Shown here: positions 1 to 9,799 of the stretch, piece by piece
Position numbering within the stretch: the stretch's first letter is position 1
Layout of the letters: every line of letters starts with the position of its first letter
Source of the DNA: Cellulomonas endophytica
Lineage (GTDB): Bacteria > Actinomycetota > Actinomycetes > Actinomycetales > Cellulomonadaceae
NCBI RefSeq assembly: GCF_004123805.1
Contig: NZ_RWJX01000021.1
Span: forward strand, 1-61,448
Length of the DNA: 61,448 nucleotides
Direction of reading: 5' to 3'
Made by a program: the position numbers and the translations under genes
The notes under the pieces: model-generated
The model's input: the letters and a program-made list of their open reading frames with translations, nothing else
What the model was told of the DNA's origin: nothing
Databases searched by the model: none

Positions 1-351
1 CGCCACCGCGAGGCCGCCGAGGACCTCGCGCAGGCGGCGGGCCTGGCGGGCACGGACCGGGACCCGCGGCCGGCCTCCTACGCGCTCCCGGGCGGCCTCG
101 CCGACCCCGCGGTGGCGGTCGCGACGGCGCGGGACCTCGAGACGGCGGTCGCCGGCGCCCACGCGGCCGCGCTCGGCCGCGCCCCGGACGCCACCGCGCG
201 GCCGGGTCTGCTCGAGGGCTTCCGCACCGCCGCGGACGCCGCCGCCGGCTGGGGCGCGACACCCGTGGCGTTCCCGGGGCGCCCCGACCTCGACGCCGTG
301 GTCGCCGCCGCGGCGGCCGCCCGCGCCGACGCCCCCGCGGGCACGCCGTAG
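1..351 (+). CDS. DUF4439 ferritin-like protein, C-terminal part
   Basis: Partial gene: the reading frame is open from the first base and ends with TAG at 349-351, so only the last 116 residues are present. They contain the pattern PASYALP, a run of aspartate- and alanine-rich helix (LETAVAGAHAAAL) and the closing AFPG element, which I associate with the actinobacterial DUF4439 ferritin-like family (about 140-160 residues). The family is usually found beside proS and rimP in actinobacteria, and proS follows here on the opposite strand, which supports the call. The biochemical role of DUF4439 is not established. The family call is from recognition of the motif pattern and the neighbourhood only. 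Confidence 0.7.
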   Translation, partial: RHREAAEDLAQAAGLAGTDRDPRPASYALPGGLADPAVAVATARDLETAVAGAHAAALGRAPDATARPGLLEGFRTAADAAAGWGATPVAFPGRPDLDAVVAAAAAARADAPAGTP

Positions 352-496
352 CCCTGACCGGGTCCGCACGTCCCGCCACCGGGGAGCACCAGGACCAGGA
401 CCAGGACCGGGACCGGCACCGCGATCGGGCACCGGCACCGGGTCCCGTCGGGTCGCCGCCACGAAGACGACGACGGCCGGCACCCAGGCCGGTCCC
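352..496. other. Intergenic region between convergent genes, with a short tandem repeat and possible terminator
   Basis: This stretch separates the end of the DUF4439 gene from the end of proS. It holds three tandem copies of AGGACC at 391-408, followed by CGGGACC (408-414) and its inverse GGTCCCG (441-447) with a 26-nt loop. The inverted pair could act as a weak two-way terminator. No gene is visible. Confidence 0.35.
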
Positions 497-2293
497 TCAG
501 CCCGCGAGCAGCTCCCGCACCACGCCGGCGACGTGCTCGACGACCGCGTCCACGGCCACCTGCTCCGCCGGCGCCCCGCCCGTCCGCCGGCGCACCTCGA
601 CGACGCCTTCGGCCAGACCCCGCCCCACGACGACCACCAGCGGCACGCCGAAGAGCTCCGCGTCGGCGAACTTCACGCCGGGCGAGACCTTCGGCCGGTC
701 GTCGAGCAGCACCTCGACGCCCTGCGCGTCGAGTGCACCCGCGATCCTCTCGGCCTCGGTGAGGACGGCCGCGTCCTTGCCCGTCGCGACGACGTGCACG
801 TGCGCGGGTGCGACGTGGGCCGGCCAGGCCAGCCCCTTCTCGTCGTGGTTGGTCTCGGCCAGGGCCGCGACGGCGCGGGTGACGCCGATGCCGTAGGAGC
901 CCATCGTCACCGTGACGGCCTTGCCGTTCTGGTCGAGGACGGACAGGCCCAGCGCCTCGGCGTACTTGCGGCCGAGCTGGAAGATGTGGCCGATCTCGAT
1001 GCCGCGCGCCAGCTCGAGGGGGCCGGAGCCGTCGGGGGCGGGGTCGCCCGCGCGCACCTCCGCCGCCTCGACGGTGCCGTCGGCGGCGAAGTCCCTCCCC
1101 GCGACGAGGTCGAGCACGTGCTTCCCGGGGGCGTCGGCCCCCGTGACCCAGCGCGTGCCGGGCGCGACCCGGGGGTCGAGCAGGTAGCGGACGGCCGTGC
1201 GCTCGGCGCCCTCCGCCACGGGCGGGTTCGGCCCCAGCGCGCCCGGCCCGATGTAGCCCTTGACGAGCTCGGGGTGGGCGGCGAAGTCGGCCTCGCCGGC
1301 GGCCTCGACCTCCGCGGGGGCGACCGCCGCCTCGAGGCGCTTGAGGTCGACCTCGCGGTCGCCGGGCAGCCCCACGACGAGCACCTCCCGCCCACCCGTG
1401 GGGTGCACGAGGGCGAGCACGACGTTCTTGAGGGTGTCGGCCGCCGTCCAGGCGCGGTCGGGGCGCGGGAACCGCTCGTTGACGAGGGCGACGAGGCTGT
1501 CGATCGTCGGCGTGCCGGGCGTGTCCTCCACGTGCGCCGCGGGCGCGTCCGACCAGTCGAGCGGCTCGGGCGCCGGCGTCGTGACGGCCTCGACGTTCGC
1601 CGCGTAGCCGCCGGCGGAGCGGACGAACGTGTCCTCCCCGATGGGCAGCGGGCACAGGAACTCCTCCGACCGCGAGCCGCCCATGGCGCCCGAGGTGGCG
1701 GCCACGACGACGTGCTCGAGCCCGAGGCGGTCGAAGATCCGCGTGTACGCCCGGCGCTGGGCCTCGTAGGACGCGGCGAGGCCGGCGTCGTCGACGTCGA
1801 AGGAGTAGGCGTCCTTCATGACGAACTCGCGCCCGCGCAGCAGGCCGGCCCGGGGGCGCGCCTCGTCGCGGTACTTCGTCTGGATCTGGAAGAGCGTGAG
1901 CGGCAGGTCCTTGTACGAGGAGTACAGGTCCTTCACCAGGAGGGTGAACATCTCCTCGTGCGTCGGCGCGAGCAGGTAGTCCCCGCCCTTGCGGTCCCGG
2001 AGGCGGAAGAGGTTCGGCCCGTACTCCGTCCACCGGCCCGTCGCCTCGTAGGGCTCCCGCGGCAGCAGCGCCGGGAAGTGCACCTCCTGCGCGCCGGCGG
2101 CGGCCATCTCCTCGCGCACGACGGCCTCGACCTTCGCCAGCACGCGCAGGCCGAGCGGGAGCCACGTGTAGATCCCGGGGGCGGCGCGGCGGATGTAGCC
2201 CGCGCGCACGAGCAGCCGGTGGCTGGCGACCTCGGCGTCGGCGGGGTCCTCCCGCAGGGTGCGGACGAACAGCGTGGACAGGCGCAGGAGCAT
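497..2293 (-). CDS. proS: Prolyl-tRNA synthetase
   Basis: Charges tRNA-Pro with proline in the cytoplasm. The 598-residue product begins [20 protein letters not shown], the usual start of bacterial-type ProRS. It carries the class II motif 2 region ([18 protein letters not shown]), the [10 protein letters not shown] block, an editing (INS/YbaK-like) domain in the middle ([12 protein letters not shown] onward) and the motif 3 region ending in [16 protein letters not shown], followed by an anticodon-binding domain. An upstream in-frame codon at 2338 would add 15 residues unlike the family. The start at 2293 is preferred because it fits homologues and lies 7 nt after a TAGGCT -10-like box (2301-2306). 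It is divergent from the DNA glycosylase gene. Confidence 0.97.
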   Translation of the reverse strand: MLLRLSTLFVRTLREDPADAEVASHRLLVRAGYIRRAAPGIYTWLPLGLRVLAKVEAVVREEMAAAGAQEVHFPALLPREPYEATGRWTEYGPNLFRLRDRKGGDYLLAPTHEEMFTLLVKDLYSSYKDLPLTLFQIQTKYRDEARPRAGLLRGREFVMKDAYSFDVDDAGLAASYEAQRRAYTRIFDRLGLEHVVVAATSGAMGGSRSEEFLCPLPIGEDTFVRSAGGYAANVEAVTTPAPEPLDWSDAPAAHVEDTPGTPTIDSLVALVNERFPRPDRAWTAADTLKNVVLALVHPTGGREVLVVGLPGDREVDLKRLEAAVAPAEVEAAGEADFAAHPELVKGYIGPGALGPNPPVAEGAERTAVRYLLDPRVAPGTRWVTGADAPGKHVLDLVAGRDFAADGTVEAAEVRAGDPAPDGSGPLELARGIEIGHIFQLGRKYAEALGLSVLDQNGKAVTVTMGSYGIGVTRAVAALAETNHDEKGLAWPAHVAPAHVHVVATGKDAAVLTEAERIAGALDAQGVEVLLDDRPKVSPGVKFADAELFGVPLVVVVGRGLAEGVVEVRRRTGGAPAEQVAVDAVVEHVAGVVRELLAG

Positions 2294-2300
2294 GGCGCCG

Positions 2301-2306
2301 AGCCTA
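2301..2306 (-). promoter_or_regulatory. -10-like box of proS, probably leaderless
   Basis: On the minus strand the hexamer is TAGGCT (TAnnnT), followed by 7 nt and then the ATG of proS. No Shine-Dalgarno sequence lies between, so transcription would start at or next to the start codon. Confidence 0.45.
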
Positions 2307-2355
2307 ACGGCGGCGTGCCGCGCGCCCGGCGGCGGCACCCGGGCGACGGGTGCGC

Positions 2356-2361
2356 CACGAT
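2356..2361 (+). promoter_or_regulatory. -10-like box of the Fpg/Nei gene
   Basis: CACGAT (nAnnnT) followed by 6 nt and the ATG at 2368. Same leaderless arrangement as for proS on the other strand, but a weaker match. Confidence 0.3.
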
Positions 2362-2367
2362 GGGGCC

Positions 2368-3258
2368 ATGCCGGAGCTGCCCGAGGTCGAGGCGCTCGCG
2401 CAGTTCCTGCGCGGGCGCGCCGTCGGCCGGACCGTCGCAGGCGTCGGGGTGGGCGCGCTCAACGCGCTGAAGACCTTCGCGCCGCCGCCCGACGCGCTCG
2501 TCGGCCGGACCGTCGTCGACGTCGTCCGGCACGGCAAGTGGCTCGACCTCGTCGCCGCGGCCGACGGCGAGAGGGACCTGCACCTCGTCTGGCACCTCGC
2601 GCGCGCGGGCTGGCTGCGCTGGTCCGAGAAGCTGCCCGGCACCCCCGTCCGCCCGGGCCGCTCCCCCATCGCCTTCCGGCTGGGGCTCGACGACGGCGCC
2701 GGGTTCGACCTCACCGAGGCGGGCACGCGCAAGCGGCTCGCGGTGCACCTCGTGGCGGACCCGCGAGAGATCACGCCCATCGCGACGCTGGGCGTCGAGC
2801 CCCTCTCGCCCGAGTTCACCCCCGAGCGGCTGGCGGCCCTCATGGCGCAGCGCAACCAGCAGGTGAAGGGCCTCCTGCGCGACCAGTCGACGATCGCGGG
2901 GATCGGCAACGCCTACTCCGACGAGATCCTCCACGCCGCCCGGACGAGCCCCTTCGCCCCGACGAAGGGCTTCGACGCGGAGCGCACGGCGCGGCTGCAC
3001 GCGGCGACGACGTCGGTCCTCGCGGAGGCCGTGGCGGCCGCGGCGGGCCGGCCCGCCGCCGAGCTCAAGGACGCCAAGCGCCGCGGCATGCGCGTGCACG
3101 GGCGCACGGGCGAGCCCTGCCCCGGCTGGGACGGCGTGCCCTGCGGCGACACCGTGCACGAGGTGTCGTTCGCCGACCGCAGCCTGCAGTACTGCCCCAC
3201 CTGCCAGACGAACGGCCAGCCCCTGGCCGACCGGCGGCTCTCGCGCCTGCTGCGCTGA
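2368..3258 (+). CDS. Fpg/Nei-family DNA glycosylase
   Basis: Base-excision repair glycosylase/AP lyase acting on oxidised bases. The 296-residue product starts MPELPEVE, giving the catalytic Pro2 (Schiff-base nucleophile) and Glu3 of the family. The H2TH part contains [20 protein letters not shown], and the C-terminus has a zinc-finger pattern with CPG, PCGD and YCPTCQ followed by DRRLSRLL. An earlier in-frame ATG at 2350 is rejected because Pro2 must follow the first Met. The finger spacing and the ending resemble actinobacterial Nei/Fpg-like paralogues more than classical MutM, so substrate preference (8-oxoG versus oxidised pyrimidines) is left open. It is divergent from proS and convergent with the GNAT gene. 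Confidence 0.93.
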   Translation: MPELPEVEALAQFLRGRAVGRTVAGVGVGALNALKTFAPPPDALVGRTVVDVVRHGKWLDLVAAADGERDLHLVWHLARAGWLRWSEKLPGTPVRPGRSPIAFRLGLDDGAGFDLTEAGTRKRLAVHLVADPREITPIATLGVEPLSPEFTPERLAALMAQRNQQVKGLLRDQSTIAGIGNAYSDEILHAARTSPFAPTKGFDAERTARLHAATTSVLAEAVAAAAGRPAAELKDAKRRGMRVHGRTGEPCPGWDGVPCGDTVHEVSFADRSLQYCPTCQTNGQPLADRRLSRLLR

Positions 3259-3292
3259 CCCGGCGCCCCGGGCGGGCCCGGCGGCGGGACCG

Positions 3293-4183
3293 TCAGAACA
3301 GGACGGTCGCGTAGGTGCCGACCTGCCGGAAGCCCACGCGCTCGTAGGCCGCCAGCGCACGGGTGTTGTAGCCGTTGACGTAGAGGGAGACGGTGGGCGC
3401 GAGGCGCTCGCGCGCGAGCCGCACCACCGCCGCCATGCCGGGCTCGGACAGCCCGCGGCCGCGGTCGACCGGGTCGACCCACACGCCCTGCACCTGGGCC
3501 ACGCCCCCACCGACGGCGCCGACCTCGGCCTTGAAGACGACCCGCGGGGCGCCCGTGCGCGCGTCGGGTGCGGTGCGGACGAACGACCGGCCCCGCTCGA
3601 TCAGCGAGCGCACCCGCGTCTCGTAGGGCCCGTTCGGGCCGGACGCCGGGGAGTACCCGACCTCCTCGGTGAACATCCGCACGCAGGCCGGCAGCACGAC
3701 GTCGTACTCGGCGGGCGTCGAGAGGCGCACCGCGGGGTCGGCGGCCACGGCGGGCTCGCCGTCGGCCACCATGGACGGCTGGTCCTCGCGCACCTCCCGC
3801 GCACGCCAGTCGCCCTGCAGACGGCTCCAGATCCCCAGCACGTCCCGGGCGGGCCCCACGACGGAGGAGTACCAGCGCCCGTTGCGGCGGGCGAGGTCGG
3901 CGAAGGCGTCGAGCGCCTCCGGGTCCGCCTCGCCGGGCACCACCGGCACGAGGTTGGCCCCGACCCAGCAGACCGCGACGAGCCGGTCGTCGCGCATCCA
4001 GCCCCACAGCCGCCCGCCCGCCGACCGCAGCCCGCGGGTGGCGGCGTGCTCGAGCCGCGTCGTGGCGAGCACGGAGCCGACCGGGTCCTGGGCGCAGACC
4101 GCGAGCGCGGCGCCCACGTGCTCGTCGCCGAGCTCGCGGGCACCGGTGCCGCGCTCCAGCAGGGGCGCGGGCCAGGGCCTCAT
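3293..4183 (-). CDS. DUF4081-type GNAT acetyltransferase
   Basis: A 296-residue product with two parts: an N-terminal DUF4081-like region (about 1-150, with WMRDDRLVAVCWVGANLVPV) and a C-terminal GNAT fold (about 160-296) with QVQGVWVDPVDRGRGLSEPG as the acetyl-CoA-binding motif A and YVNGYNTRALAAYERVGF as motif B. Genes of this kind lie between ispG and proS in many actinobacteria, as here. The substrate is unknown. The start at 4183 is the only Met before the folded part and lies 6 nt after a CATGAT box (4190-4195), so it may be leaderless. The gene is convergent with the DNA glycosylase gene, 34 bp apart. Confidence 0.88.
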   Translation of the reverse strand: MRPWPAPLLERGTGARELGDEHVGAALAVCAQDPVGSVLATTRLEHAATRGLRSAGGRLWGWMRDDRLVAVCWVGANLVPVVPGEADPEALDAFADLARRNGRWYSSVVGPARDVLGIWSRLQGDWRAREVREDQPSMVADGEPAVAADPAVRLSTPAEYDVVLPACVRMFTEEVGYSPASGPNGPYETRVRSLIERGRSFVRTAPDARTGAPRVVFKAEVGAVGGGVAQVQGVWVDPVDRGRGLSEPGMAAVVRLARERLAPTVSLYVNGYNTRALAAYERVGFRQVGTYATVLF

Positions 4184-4248
4184 GGCGGCATCATGCCGCA
4201 GCCCCGACCCCTCGGCCCGCCGGCGCGACCGCCCGGCGGCGTGCCGTC

Positions 4249-5403
4249 TCAGCGGACGCTGACCACCGGCGAGGCGCCCTCGGCGGGCTCCATCGTCTCG
4301 GCGATGCGCATCGCCTCCTCGATGAGGGTCTCGACGATCATCGACTCGGGGACGGTCTTGACGACCTCGCCCTTGACGAAGATCTGACCCTTGCCGTTGC
4401 CCGACGCGACGCCGAGGTCGGCCTCGCGGGCCTCGCCCGGGCCGTTGACGACGCAGCCCATGACGGCCACGCGCAGCGGCACCTCCATGCCCTCGAGCCC
4501 GGCGGTCACCCGCTCGGCGAGGGAGTAGACGTCCACCTGGGCGCGTCCGCAGGAGGGGCAGGACACGATCTCGAGCTTGCGGGGCCGCAGGTTCAGCGAC
4601 TGGAGGATCTGGATGCCGACCTTGACCTCCTCCACCGGCGGCGCGGAGAGGGAGACGCGGATGGTGTCGCCGATCCCCTTGCTCAGCAGCGCGCCGAAGG
4701 CGGTGGCGGACTTGATGGTGCCCTGGAAGGCGGGGCCGGCCTCCGTGACACCCAGGTGCAGGGGCCAGTCGCCCCGCTCGGACAGCATCTCGTAGGCGCG
4801 CACCATGACGACGGGGTCGTTGTGCTTGACCGAGATCTTGAAGTCGTGGAAGTCGTGCTCCTCGAAGAGGGACGCCTCCCACACGGCGGACTCCACGAGG
4901 GCCTCGGGCGTGGCCTTGCCGTACTTGGCCAGGAGGCGCGGGTCGAGGGAGCCGGCGTTGACGCCGATGCGCAGCGACACGCCCGCGTCCCGGGCGGCGC
5001 GCGCGATCTCGCCGACCTGGTCGTCGAACTTGCGGATGTTGCCCGGGTTCACGCGCACCGCGGCGCAGCCGGCGTCGATCGCGGCGAAGACGTACTTCGG
5101 CTGGAAGTGGATGTCCGCGATGACGGGGATCTGGCTCTTGTGGGCGATGGCCGGCAGGGCGTCCGCGTCGTCCTGGCTCGGCACCGCGACCCGGACGATG
5201 TCGCAGCCCGAGGCGGTCAGCTCCGCGATCTGCTGCAGGGTGGCGTTGATGTCCGTGGTCGGCGTCGTCGTCATCGACTGGACGCTGACGGGAGCGTCCC
5301 CCCCGACCTCGACCTTGCCCACCTTGATCTTGCGGGTGGGGCGACGAGGGGCCAGCACGGGTACGGGGGCCTCCGGCATGCCGAGGCTGATCGGGGTGCT
5401 CAC
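4249..5403 (-). CDS. ispG: 4-hydroxy-3-methylbut-2-enyl diphosphate synthase (flavodoxin/ferredoxin)
   Basis: Penultimate step of the MEP isoprenoid pathway: converts MEcPP to HMBPP using a [4Fe-4S] cluster. The 384 residues include the TIM-barrel start with [12 protein letters not shown] and the C-terminal cluster domain with Cys282, Cys285 (CPSCGR) and Cys317 ([11 protein letters not shown]), plus the conserved Glu in GPGEA. The GTG start at 5403 follows a GATGAT box (5410-5415) by 6 nt. It lies next to the GNAT and the M50 protease, the standard actinobacterial arrangement. The other MEP enzyme of this neighbourhood, dxr, is displaced to 20617 by the polyamine block. Confidence 0.97.
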   Translation of the reverse strand: MSTPISLGMPEAPVPVLAPRRPTRKIKVGKVEVGGDAPVSVQSMTTTPTTDINATLQQIAELTASGCDIVRVAVPSQDDADALPAIAHKSQIPVIADIHFQPKYVFAAIDAGCAAVRVNPGNIRKFDDQVGEIARAARDAGVSLRIGVNAGSLDPRLLAKYGKATPEALVESAVWEASLFEEHDFHDFKISVKHNDPVVMVRAYEMLSERGDWPLHLGVTEAGPAFQGTIKSATAFGALLSKGIGDTIRVSLSAPPVEEVKVGIQILQSLNLRPRKLEIVSCPSCGRAQVDVYSLAERVTAGLEGMEVPLRVAVMGCVVNGPGEAREADLGVASGNGKGQIFVKGEVVKTVPESMIVETLIEEAMRIAETMEPAEGASPVVSVR

Positions 5404-5470
5404 GCCGCCATCATCCCACCGGCCGCGGGCGCGCCGGGCGCGTGCACCAGACCTCCACAGGTGGCCCCTC

Positions 5471-6751
5471 TCAGCCGAGCCGGACGGGGTTCACCACGTC
5501 GGCGTAGAGGACGACGAGCCCCATGCCGCCCATGAGGAGGAACACCCCGTAGGCCACGGGCACCAGGCGCGCCGTGTCGAAGGGCCGCAGGCGCTCCCGC
5601 CCGCGCACCCGGGCGAGCCGACGGGACGCGCCCTCCCACAGCGCGGCGACGACGTGCCCGCCGTCGAGCGGCGGCAGGGGCAGCAGGTTGAAGACGAACA
5701 GGGCGATGTTCAGGCCCGCGAGCAGCTCCAGCAGGGACGCGACCTCGAGGGCGGCGCCGGCGTCCGCCGCGGCGATCTCCCCGCCGAAGCGGGTGATGCC
5801 GACCGGCCCGACGATGCTCGTGAGGTCCCGCTCCTGCCCCGTGAACGTCCGCTCGGCGAGGTCGACGAACCGCGCGGGCAGCGTCGCGACCACCTCCGCC
5901 GTCCCCCAGGTCCGCTCCGCCAGCAGGCCCGGCACCGCCAGGGGCGAGACGCGCTCCGTCACGGTCGCGGCCGAGACGCCGAGGTAGCCGACGGTCGCGG
6001 TGCTCGTCGTGCCGTCCTCGGCGAGCACGGGGCGCTCGGCCACGGCGGGCGTGACGTCGAGGGTCACCCGCGCCCCGTCGCGCTCGACGACGAGGGGCAC
6101 GTCGGCGCGCCCGCCGGCCTCGCGGATGAGCGCCGACAGGGCGTCCCAGGAGTCGACGGGCGTCCCGTCGAAGGCCACGACGCGGTCGCCCGCGCGCAGG
6201 CCGGCCTCGGCGGCGGGGCCGGGCGGGTCCTCGGCGGTGCAGGCGGTGGCGTCGGCGGGCAGGACGCAGTCCGCCACGGACGCCACCGTCGTCGACGCGG
6301 CCGGCACGCCGATGCCCACGTACACGACCGTGAGCAGCACGGCCGCGATGAGCAGGTTCATCACCGGCCCGCCGAGCATGACGACGAGCTTCTTCGGCGT
6401 CGACAGGCGGTAGAAGGCCCGGTGGTCCTCCCCGGGGTGGATCTCCTCGGCCGAGGCCGCGCGCGCGTCGGCGGCCAGCCGCGACCACGCGGAGCGCACC
6501 GGCGGGTCGCCGACGGCCTGCGCGGTCGGGTACATCCCGACGAGGCGCACGTACCCGCCCGCGGGGATCGCCTTGACGCCGTACTCGGTCTCGCCGCGGG
6601 TGCGGCTCCACAGCGTGGGTCCGAACCCGACCATGTACTGGCTCACCCGGACGCCGAAGCGCTTCGCGGGCACCATGTGCCCGACCTCGTGCAGCGCGAT
6701 GGACGCGAGCAGCACGACGACCACCACCACGACCCCGACGAGGTAGTCCAT
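5471..6751 (-). CDS. Membrane zinc metalloprotease, M50 site-2 family
   Basis: Intramembrane protease of the RseP / Rip1 type that cuts membrane-anchored anti-sigma factors. The 426-residue product has the zinc motif HEVGH (His21, Glu22, His25) in the first membrane helix, an MPAGGY-like loop ([11 protein letters not shown]), a central PDZ domain (about 190-270, with [13 protein letters not shown]) and the third ligand motif LPPLDGGH near residues 359-366, with membrane segments on both sides. The start at 6751 gives the short N-terminal helix seen in homologues. The gene usually lies between dxr and ispG. Here ispG follows, but the dxr side is occupied by gabT, divergently transcribed. Confidence 0.95.
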   Translation of the reverse strand: MDYLVGVVVVVVVLLASIALHEVGHMVPAKRFGVRVSQYMVGFGPTLWSRTRGETEYGVKAIPAGGYVRLVGMYPTAQAVGDPPVRSAWSRLAADARAASAEEIHPGEDHRAFYRLSTPKKLVVMLGGPVMNLLIAAVLLTVVYVGIGVPAASTTVASVADCVLPADATACTAEDPPGPAAEAGLRAGDRVVAFDGTPVDSWDALSALIREAGGRADVPLVVERDGARVTLDVTPAVAERPVLAEDGTTSTATVGYLGVSAATVTERVSPLAVPGLLAERTWGTAEVVATLPARFVDLAERTFTGQERDLTSIVGPVGITRFGGEIAAADAGAALEVASLLELLAGLNIALFVFNLLPLPPLDGGHVVAALWEGASRRLARVRGRERLRPFDTARLVPVAYGVFLLMGGMGLVVLYADVVNPVRLG

Positions 6752-6867
6752 CGCCCGCGCCCTCCGTCCGCGCCGCCCGGTGCCGACGCACGTCGCCGGC
6801 CGCCCCCGGGGCGGCGGCGGACCATTCTCCCCCGCCGTGCCTGGACGCGACCTGGGAGCAGCGCCCC

Positions 6868-6886
6868 CGCGACGGTTTCCGTCGCG
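6868..6886. promoter_or_regulatory. Perfect palindrome upstream of gabT
   Basis: CGCGACGG-TTT-CCGTCGCG: 8-bp arms and a 3-nt centre. It ends 42 bp before the gabT start, just upstream of where a -35 element would fall, which suits an operator. Which regulator binds is unknown; the Lrp/AsnC protein at 17290 is the local candidate. Confidence 0.45.
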
Positions 6887-6916
6887 CGAGGCCTCCCGCG
6901 CGGGCGCTCTCGTCGG

Positions 6917-6922
6917 TACCGT
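6917..6922 (+). promoter_or_regulatory. -10-like box of gabT, probably leaderless
   Basis: TACCGT (TAnnnT) followed by 6 nt and the GTG at 6929. No ribosome-binding site is visible. Confidence 0.45.
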
Positions 6923-6928
6923 GCCCGG

Positions 6929-8296
6929 GTGACCACCGTGACCGGCACCCGTGCACCCCTCGCCCCGCACCGCCTGCTGCGGACGGAGGTGCCCGGCCCG
7001 GCCTCCCGGGCGCTGGCGGAGCGCCGCGCCCGCGTGGTGCCGCCGGGCGTGGGGTCGGCGATGCCGGTGTACGCCGCGCGCGCCCAGGGCGCGCTCGTGG
7101 AGGACGTGGACGGCAACGTCTTCGTCGACCTCGGCTCCGGGATCGCCGTGACGTCCGTGGGCGTGAGCCACCCCGAGGTCGTCGCCGCCGTCGCCGCGCA
7201 GGCGGCGGACCTCACGCACACGTGCTTCATGGTCACGCCCTACGAGCCCTACGTGGCCGTGTGCGAGGCGCTGGCGCGGCTCACCCCCGGCGACCACGCC
7301 AAGCGGTCCGTCCTGGTGAGCACGGGGGCCGAGGCCGTGGAGAACGCCGTGAAGATCGCCCGCCGCGCGACGGGCCGCGACGCCGTGCTCGTCCTCGACC
7401 ACGCCTACCACGGCCGCACGAACCTCACGATGGCCATGACCGCGCGCGCGATGCCCTACAAGACCGGCTTCGGCCCCTTCGCCGGCGAGGTCTACCGGGT
7501 CCCGGCGTCCTACCCGCTGCGCGACCCCGCCGGCATGACGGGCGAGAGGGCCGCGGCGCGCCTCGTCGACGTGGCGCAGCGGCAGGTCGGGGCGGACCGG
7601 GTCGCGGCGCTCGTCGCCGAGCCCGTGCTCGGCGAGGGCGGGTTCGTCGTGCCGGCGCCGGGCTTCTGGCCCGCGCTGGCGCGGTGGTGCCGGGACAACG
7701 GCATCGTCCTCGTGGCCGACGAGGTGCAGACGGGCTTCGCCCGCACGGGCGCGATGTTCGCCGCGGAGCACGAGGGCGTCGTCCCCGACCTCGTCACCAC
7801 GGCGAAGGGGATCGCCGGGGGCCTGCCGCTGGCCGCCGTCACGGGCCGTGCCGAGCTCATGGACGCCGTCCACCCCGGGGGTCTGGGCGGCACCTTCGGC
7901 GGCAACCCGGTCGCGTGCGCGGCCGCCCTCGCCGCGATCGAGGTCTACGAGCGCGACGACCTGGCGGCGGCCGCGCGCCGCATCGAGCGCCGGGTGCGGG
8001 CACGCCTGGAGCCGCTCGTCGGCCGGGTGCCGGCGGTGGCCGAGGTGCGCGGCCGGGGCGCGATGCTCGCCCTGGAGCTCGTGCGCCCCGGCGGGCTGGA
8101 GCCCGACCGCGCCGAGGCGGCCCGGGTGGCGGCCGCGTGCGCCGCGGCGGGCGTCCTCGTGCTCACCTGCGGCACCTGGGGCAACGTCGTGCGCCTCCTG
8201 CCGCCGCTCGTCATCGAGGACGCGCTGCTCGACGACGCCCTCGACGTCCTCGTCGCGGTCCTCACGGGCGCGGACGTCCCCGGGGCCGCCGCGTGA
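6929..8296 (+). CDS. gabT: 4-aminobutyrate-2-oxoglutarate transaminase (class III)
   Basis: PLP enzyme converting GABA to succinate semialdehyde. The 455-residue product has the class III pattern HTCFMVTPYEPYV, GAEAVENAVKIAR, LDHAYHGRTNLTMAMT, Asp264 in LVADEVQTGF and the PLP lysine Lys293 in TTAKGIAGGLP, with GGTFGGNPVACAAAL near the C-terminus. These blocks match actinobacterial GabT closely. The GTG start at 6929 is chosen because a -10-like box lies 6 nt upstream and the frame before it does not resemble the family. The gene overlaps the next aminotransferase by GTGA, so the two are probably translated together. A role in the last step of putrescine breakdown fits the neighbourhood. Confidence 0.88.
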   Translation: MTTVTGTRAPLAPHRLLRTEVPGPASRALAERRARVVPPGVGSAMPVYAARAQGALVEDVDGNVFVDLGSGIAVTSVGVSHPEVVAAVAAQAADLTHTCFMVTPYEPYVAVCEALARLTPGDHAKRSVLVSTGAEAVENAVKIARRATGRDAVLVLDHAYHGRTNLTMAMTARAMPYKTGFGPFAGEVYRVPASYPLRDPAGMTGERAAARLVDVAQRQVGADRVAALVAEPVLGEGGFVVPAPGFWPALARWCRDNGIVLVADEVQTGFARTGAMFAAEHEGVVPDLVTTAKGIAGGLPLAAVTGRAELMDAVHPGGLGGTFGGNPVACAAALAAIEVYERDDLAAAARRIERRVRARLEPLVGRVPAVAEVRGRGAMLALELVRPGGLEPDRAEAARVAAACAAAGVLVLTCGTWGNVVRLLPPLVIEDALLDDALDVLVAVLTGADVPGAAA

Positions 8297-9729
8297 GCGC
8301 GGGCACGTCCCTCCCCGCCGGCCCGGGCGCGCACCCGGGTCCTCCGCGCCGCGGGCCGGTCGCCGCCGTCGACCGCGACCGGCTCGCGGCGCTCACCCGG
8401 GAGGGGACGGAGGCGTACGTCGCCGCGCACCCGCGCTGCGCGGACGCGCACCGGGCCGCCCGGGAGCACCTCACCTACGGCGTGCCCATGAGCTGGATGG
8501 CGAAGTGGCCCGGGCCGTTCCCGCTGCACGTCGCCGAGGCCTCCGGCGCCCGGTTCCGCTGCCTCGACGGCACCGAGCACGTCGACCTCTGCCTGGGCGA
8601 CACCGGCGCCATGTGCGGGCACGCGCCCGCGCGGACGGTCGCGGCCGTCGTCGCGCAGGCCGGCCGCGGCATGACGGCCATGCTGCCCACGCCGGACGCC
8701 GCGGTCGTCGCCGCGGAGCTGACGGCCCGGTTCGGCGCCGGACCGTCCCGCGTGGCCCGCTGGCAGCTCACCCTCAGCGCGACGGACGCCAACCGGCACG
8801 TGCTGCGCTACGCCCGGCACCTGACGGGGCGCGGGCGCGTCGTGGTCATGGACGGCTGCTACCACGGCTCCGTCGACGAGGCCTTCGCGACCCTCGACGC
8901 GTCCGGCGCCGTCGTCGCGCGCGCCGGGAACATCGGGGCGCCCGTGCCCCTGGACCGCACGACGCTCGTCGTGCCGTTCAACGACGCCGACGCGCTCGGT
9001 GCGGCGCTGGCCACGGGGGACGTCGCGGCCGTGCTCATGGAGCCCGCCCTGACGAACATCGGCATCGTCCTGCCCGAGCCCGGCTACCTCGACGCGGTCC
9101 GTCGGCTGACGCGGGCGGCGGGGGCGTGGTTCGTCGTCGACGAGACGCACACGCTGTGCGCCGGGCCCGGCGGGTGCACGGCGGCCTGGGGGCTCGACCC
9201 GGACGTCGTCGTCGTCGGCAAGACCATCGGCGGCGGCGTGCCCGTGGCCGCCTTCGGCACCACGCCGGAGATCGCGGTCGAGATCGAGCGGCGTGTCGAG
9301 CTCGAGCAGATCGACGTGGGCGGCGTCGGCGGGACCCTCGCGGGCAACGCGCTGTCCACCGCCGCGGCGCGGGCGACGCTGCAGGAGGTGCTCACGCCCG
9401 ACGCGTTCACCGGCATGGTGGCGCAGGCGACCCGCTGGACGGACGGCGTGCAGGGCGTGCTCGACGCGGTGGGCCTGCCGTGGCACGTGACGCAGCTCGG
9501 TGCCCGGGCGGAGTACGCCTTCGCGCCGCAGGCCCCCCGCGACGGGGCGGCCGCCGGCGCCGCCGACGACTTCCCCCTCCAGCAGTACCTGCACCTGCAG
9601 GCCCTCGTCCGCGGGGTGCTGCTCACGCCCTTCCACAACATGGCGCTCATGTGCCCGGCGACCTCCGACGCGGACGTCGACCGGCACACGGAGGCCTTCG
9701 CCGAGGCGGCCGCCGCCCTCACGGCCTGA
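8293..9729 (+). CDS. Class III aminotransferase, glutamate-1-semialdehyde-aminomutase-like
   Basis: A 478-residue PLP enzyme of fold type I. It contains VPMSWMAKWPGPFP, LCLGDTGAMCGH, VVMDGCYHGSVDEAF, Asp283 in VVDETHT and the PLP lysine Lys310 in VVVGKTIGGGVPVAAFG. The sequence layout is that of actinobacterial transaminases annotated as glutamate-1-semialdehyde-aminomutase-like, not of GabT. The GTG start overlaps the gabT stop (GTGA), so the first 60 or so poorly conserved residues may be real or the true start may be internal. The substrate is not evident; an omega-amino acid or a polyamine-derived amine is the natural guess from context. The gene is convergent with the reductase at 9800. 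Confidence 0.82.
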   Translation: MSAGTSLPAGPGAHPGPPRRGPVAAVDRDRLAALTREGTEAYVAAHPRCADAHRAAREHLTYGVPMSWMAKWPGPFPLHVAEASGARFRCLDGTEHVDLCLGDTGAMCGHAPARTVAAVVAQAGRGMTAMLPTPDAAVVAAELTARFGAGPSRVARWQLTLSATDANRHVLRYARHLTGRGRVVVMDGCYHGSVDEAFATLDASGAVVARAGNIGAPVPLDRTTLVVPFNDADALGAALATGDVAAVLMEPALTNIGIVLPEPGYLDAVRRLTRAAGAWFVVDETHTLCAGPGGCTAAWGLDPDVVVVGKTIGGGVPVAAFGTTPEIAVEIERRVELEQIDVGGVGGTLAGNALSTAAARATLQEVLTPDAFTGMVAQATRWTDGVQGVLDAVGLPWHVTQLGARAEYAFAPQAPRDGAAAGAADDFPLQQYLHLQALVRGVLLTPFHNMALMCPATSDADVDRHTEAFAEAAAALTA

Positions 9730-9750
9730 CCCCGGGGCGGCCACCACCCG

Positions 9751-9772
9751 GAGGCGGACGCGCGTCCGCCTC
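9751..9772. terminator. Two-way terminator between convergent genes
   Basis: Fully self-complementary 22-mer: GAGGCGGAC, centre GCGC, GTCCGCCTC. It sits 22 bp after the aminotransferase stop and 28 bp after the reductase stop on the other strand. There is no T-tract, as is common in high-GC actinobacteria. Confidence 0.7.
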
Positions 9773-9799
9773 GCCGCGCCCCGGCGACGGACGACGGCC

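Noticed and set aside
391..408. AGGACC tandem repeat considered as a functional site
   Set aside because: Only three 6-bp units in a convergent intergenic spacer; no relation to a promoter or gene start.
78..2470. Several long open frames on both strands opposite and over proS, up to about 700 codons
   Set aside because: They are frame shadows caused by very high G+C. Their translations are Arg/Gly/Ala-rich without any domain, while proS in its own frame is full length with all motifs. The same applies to many long frames over smc, glnD, comM and the ribosomal genes.
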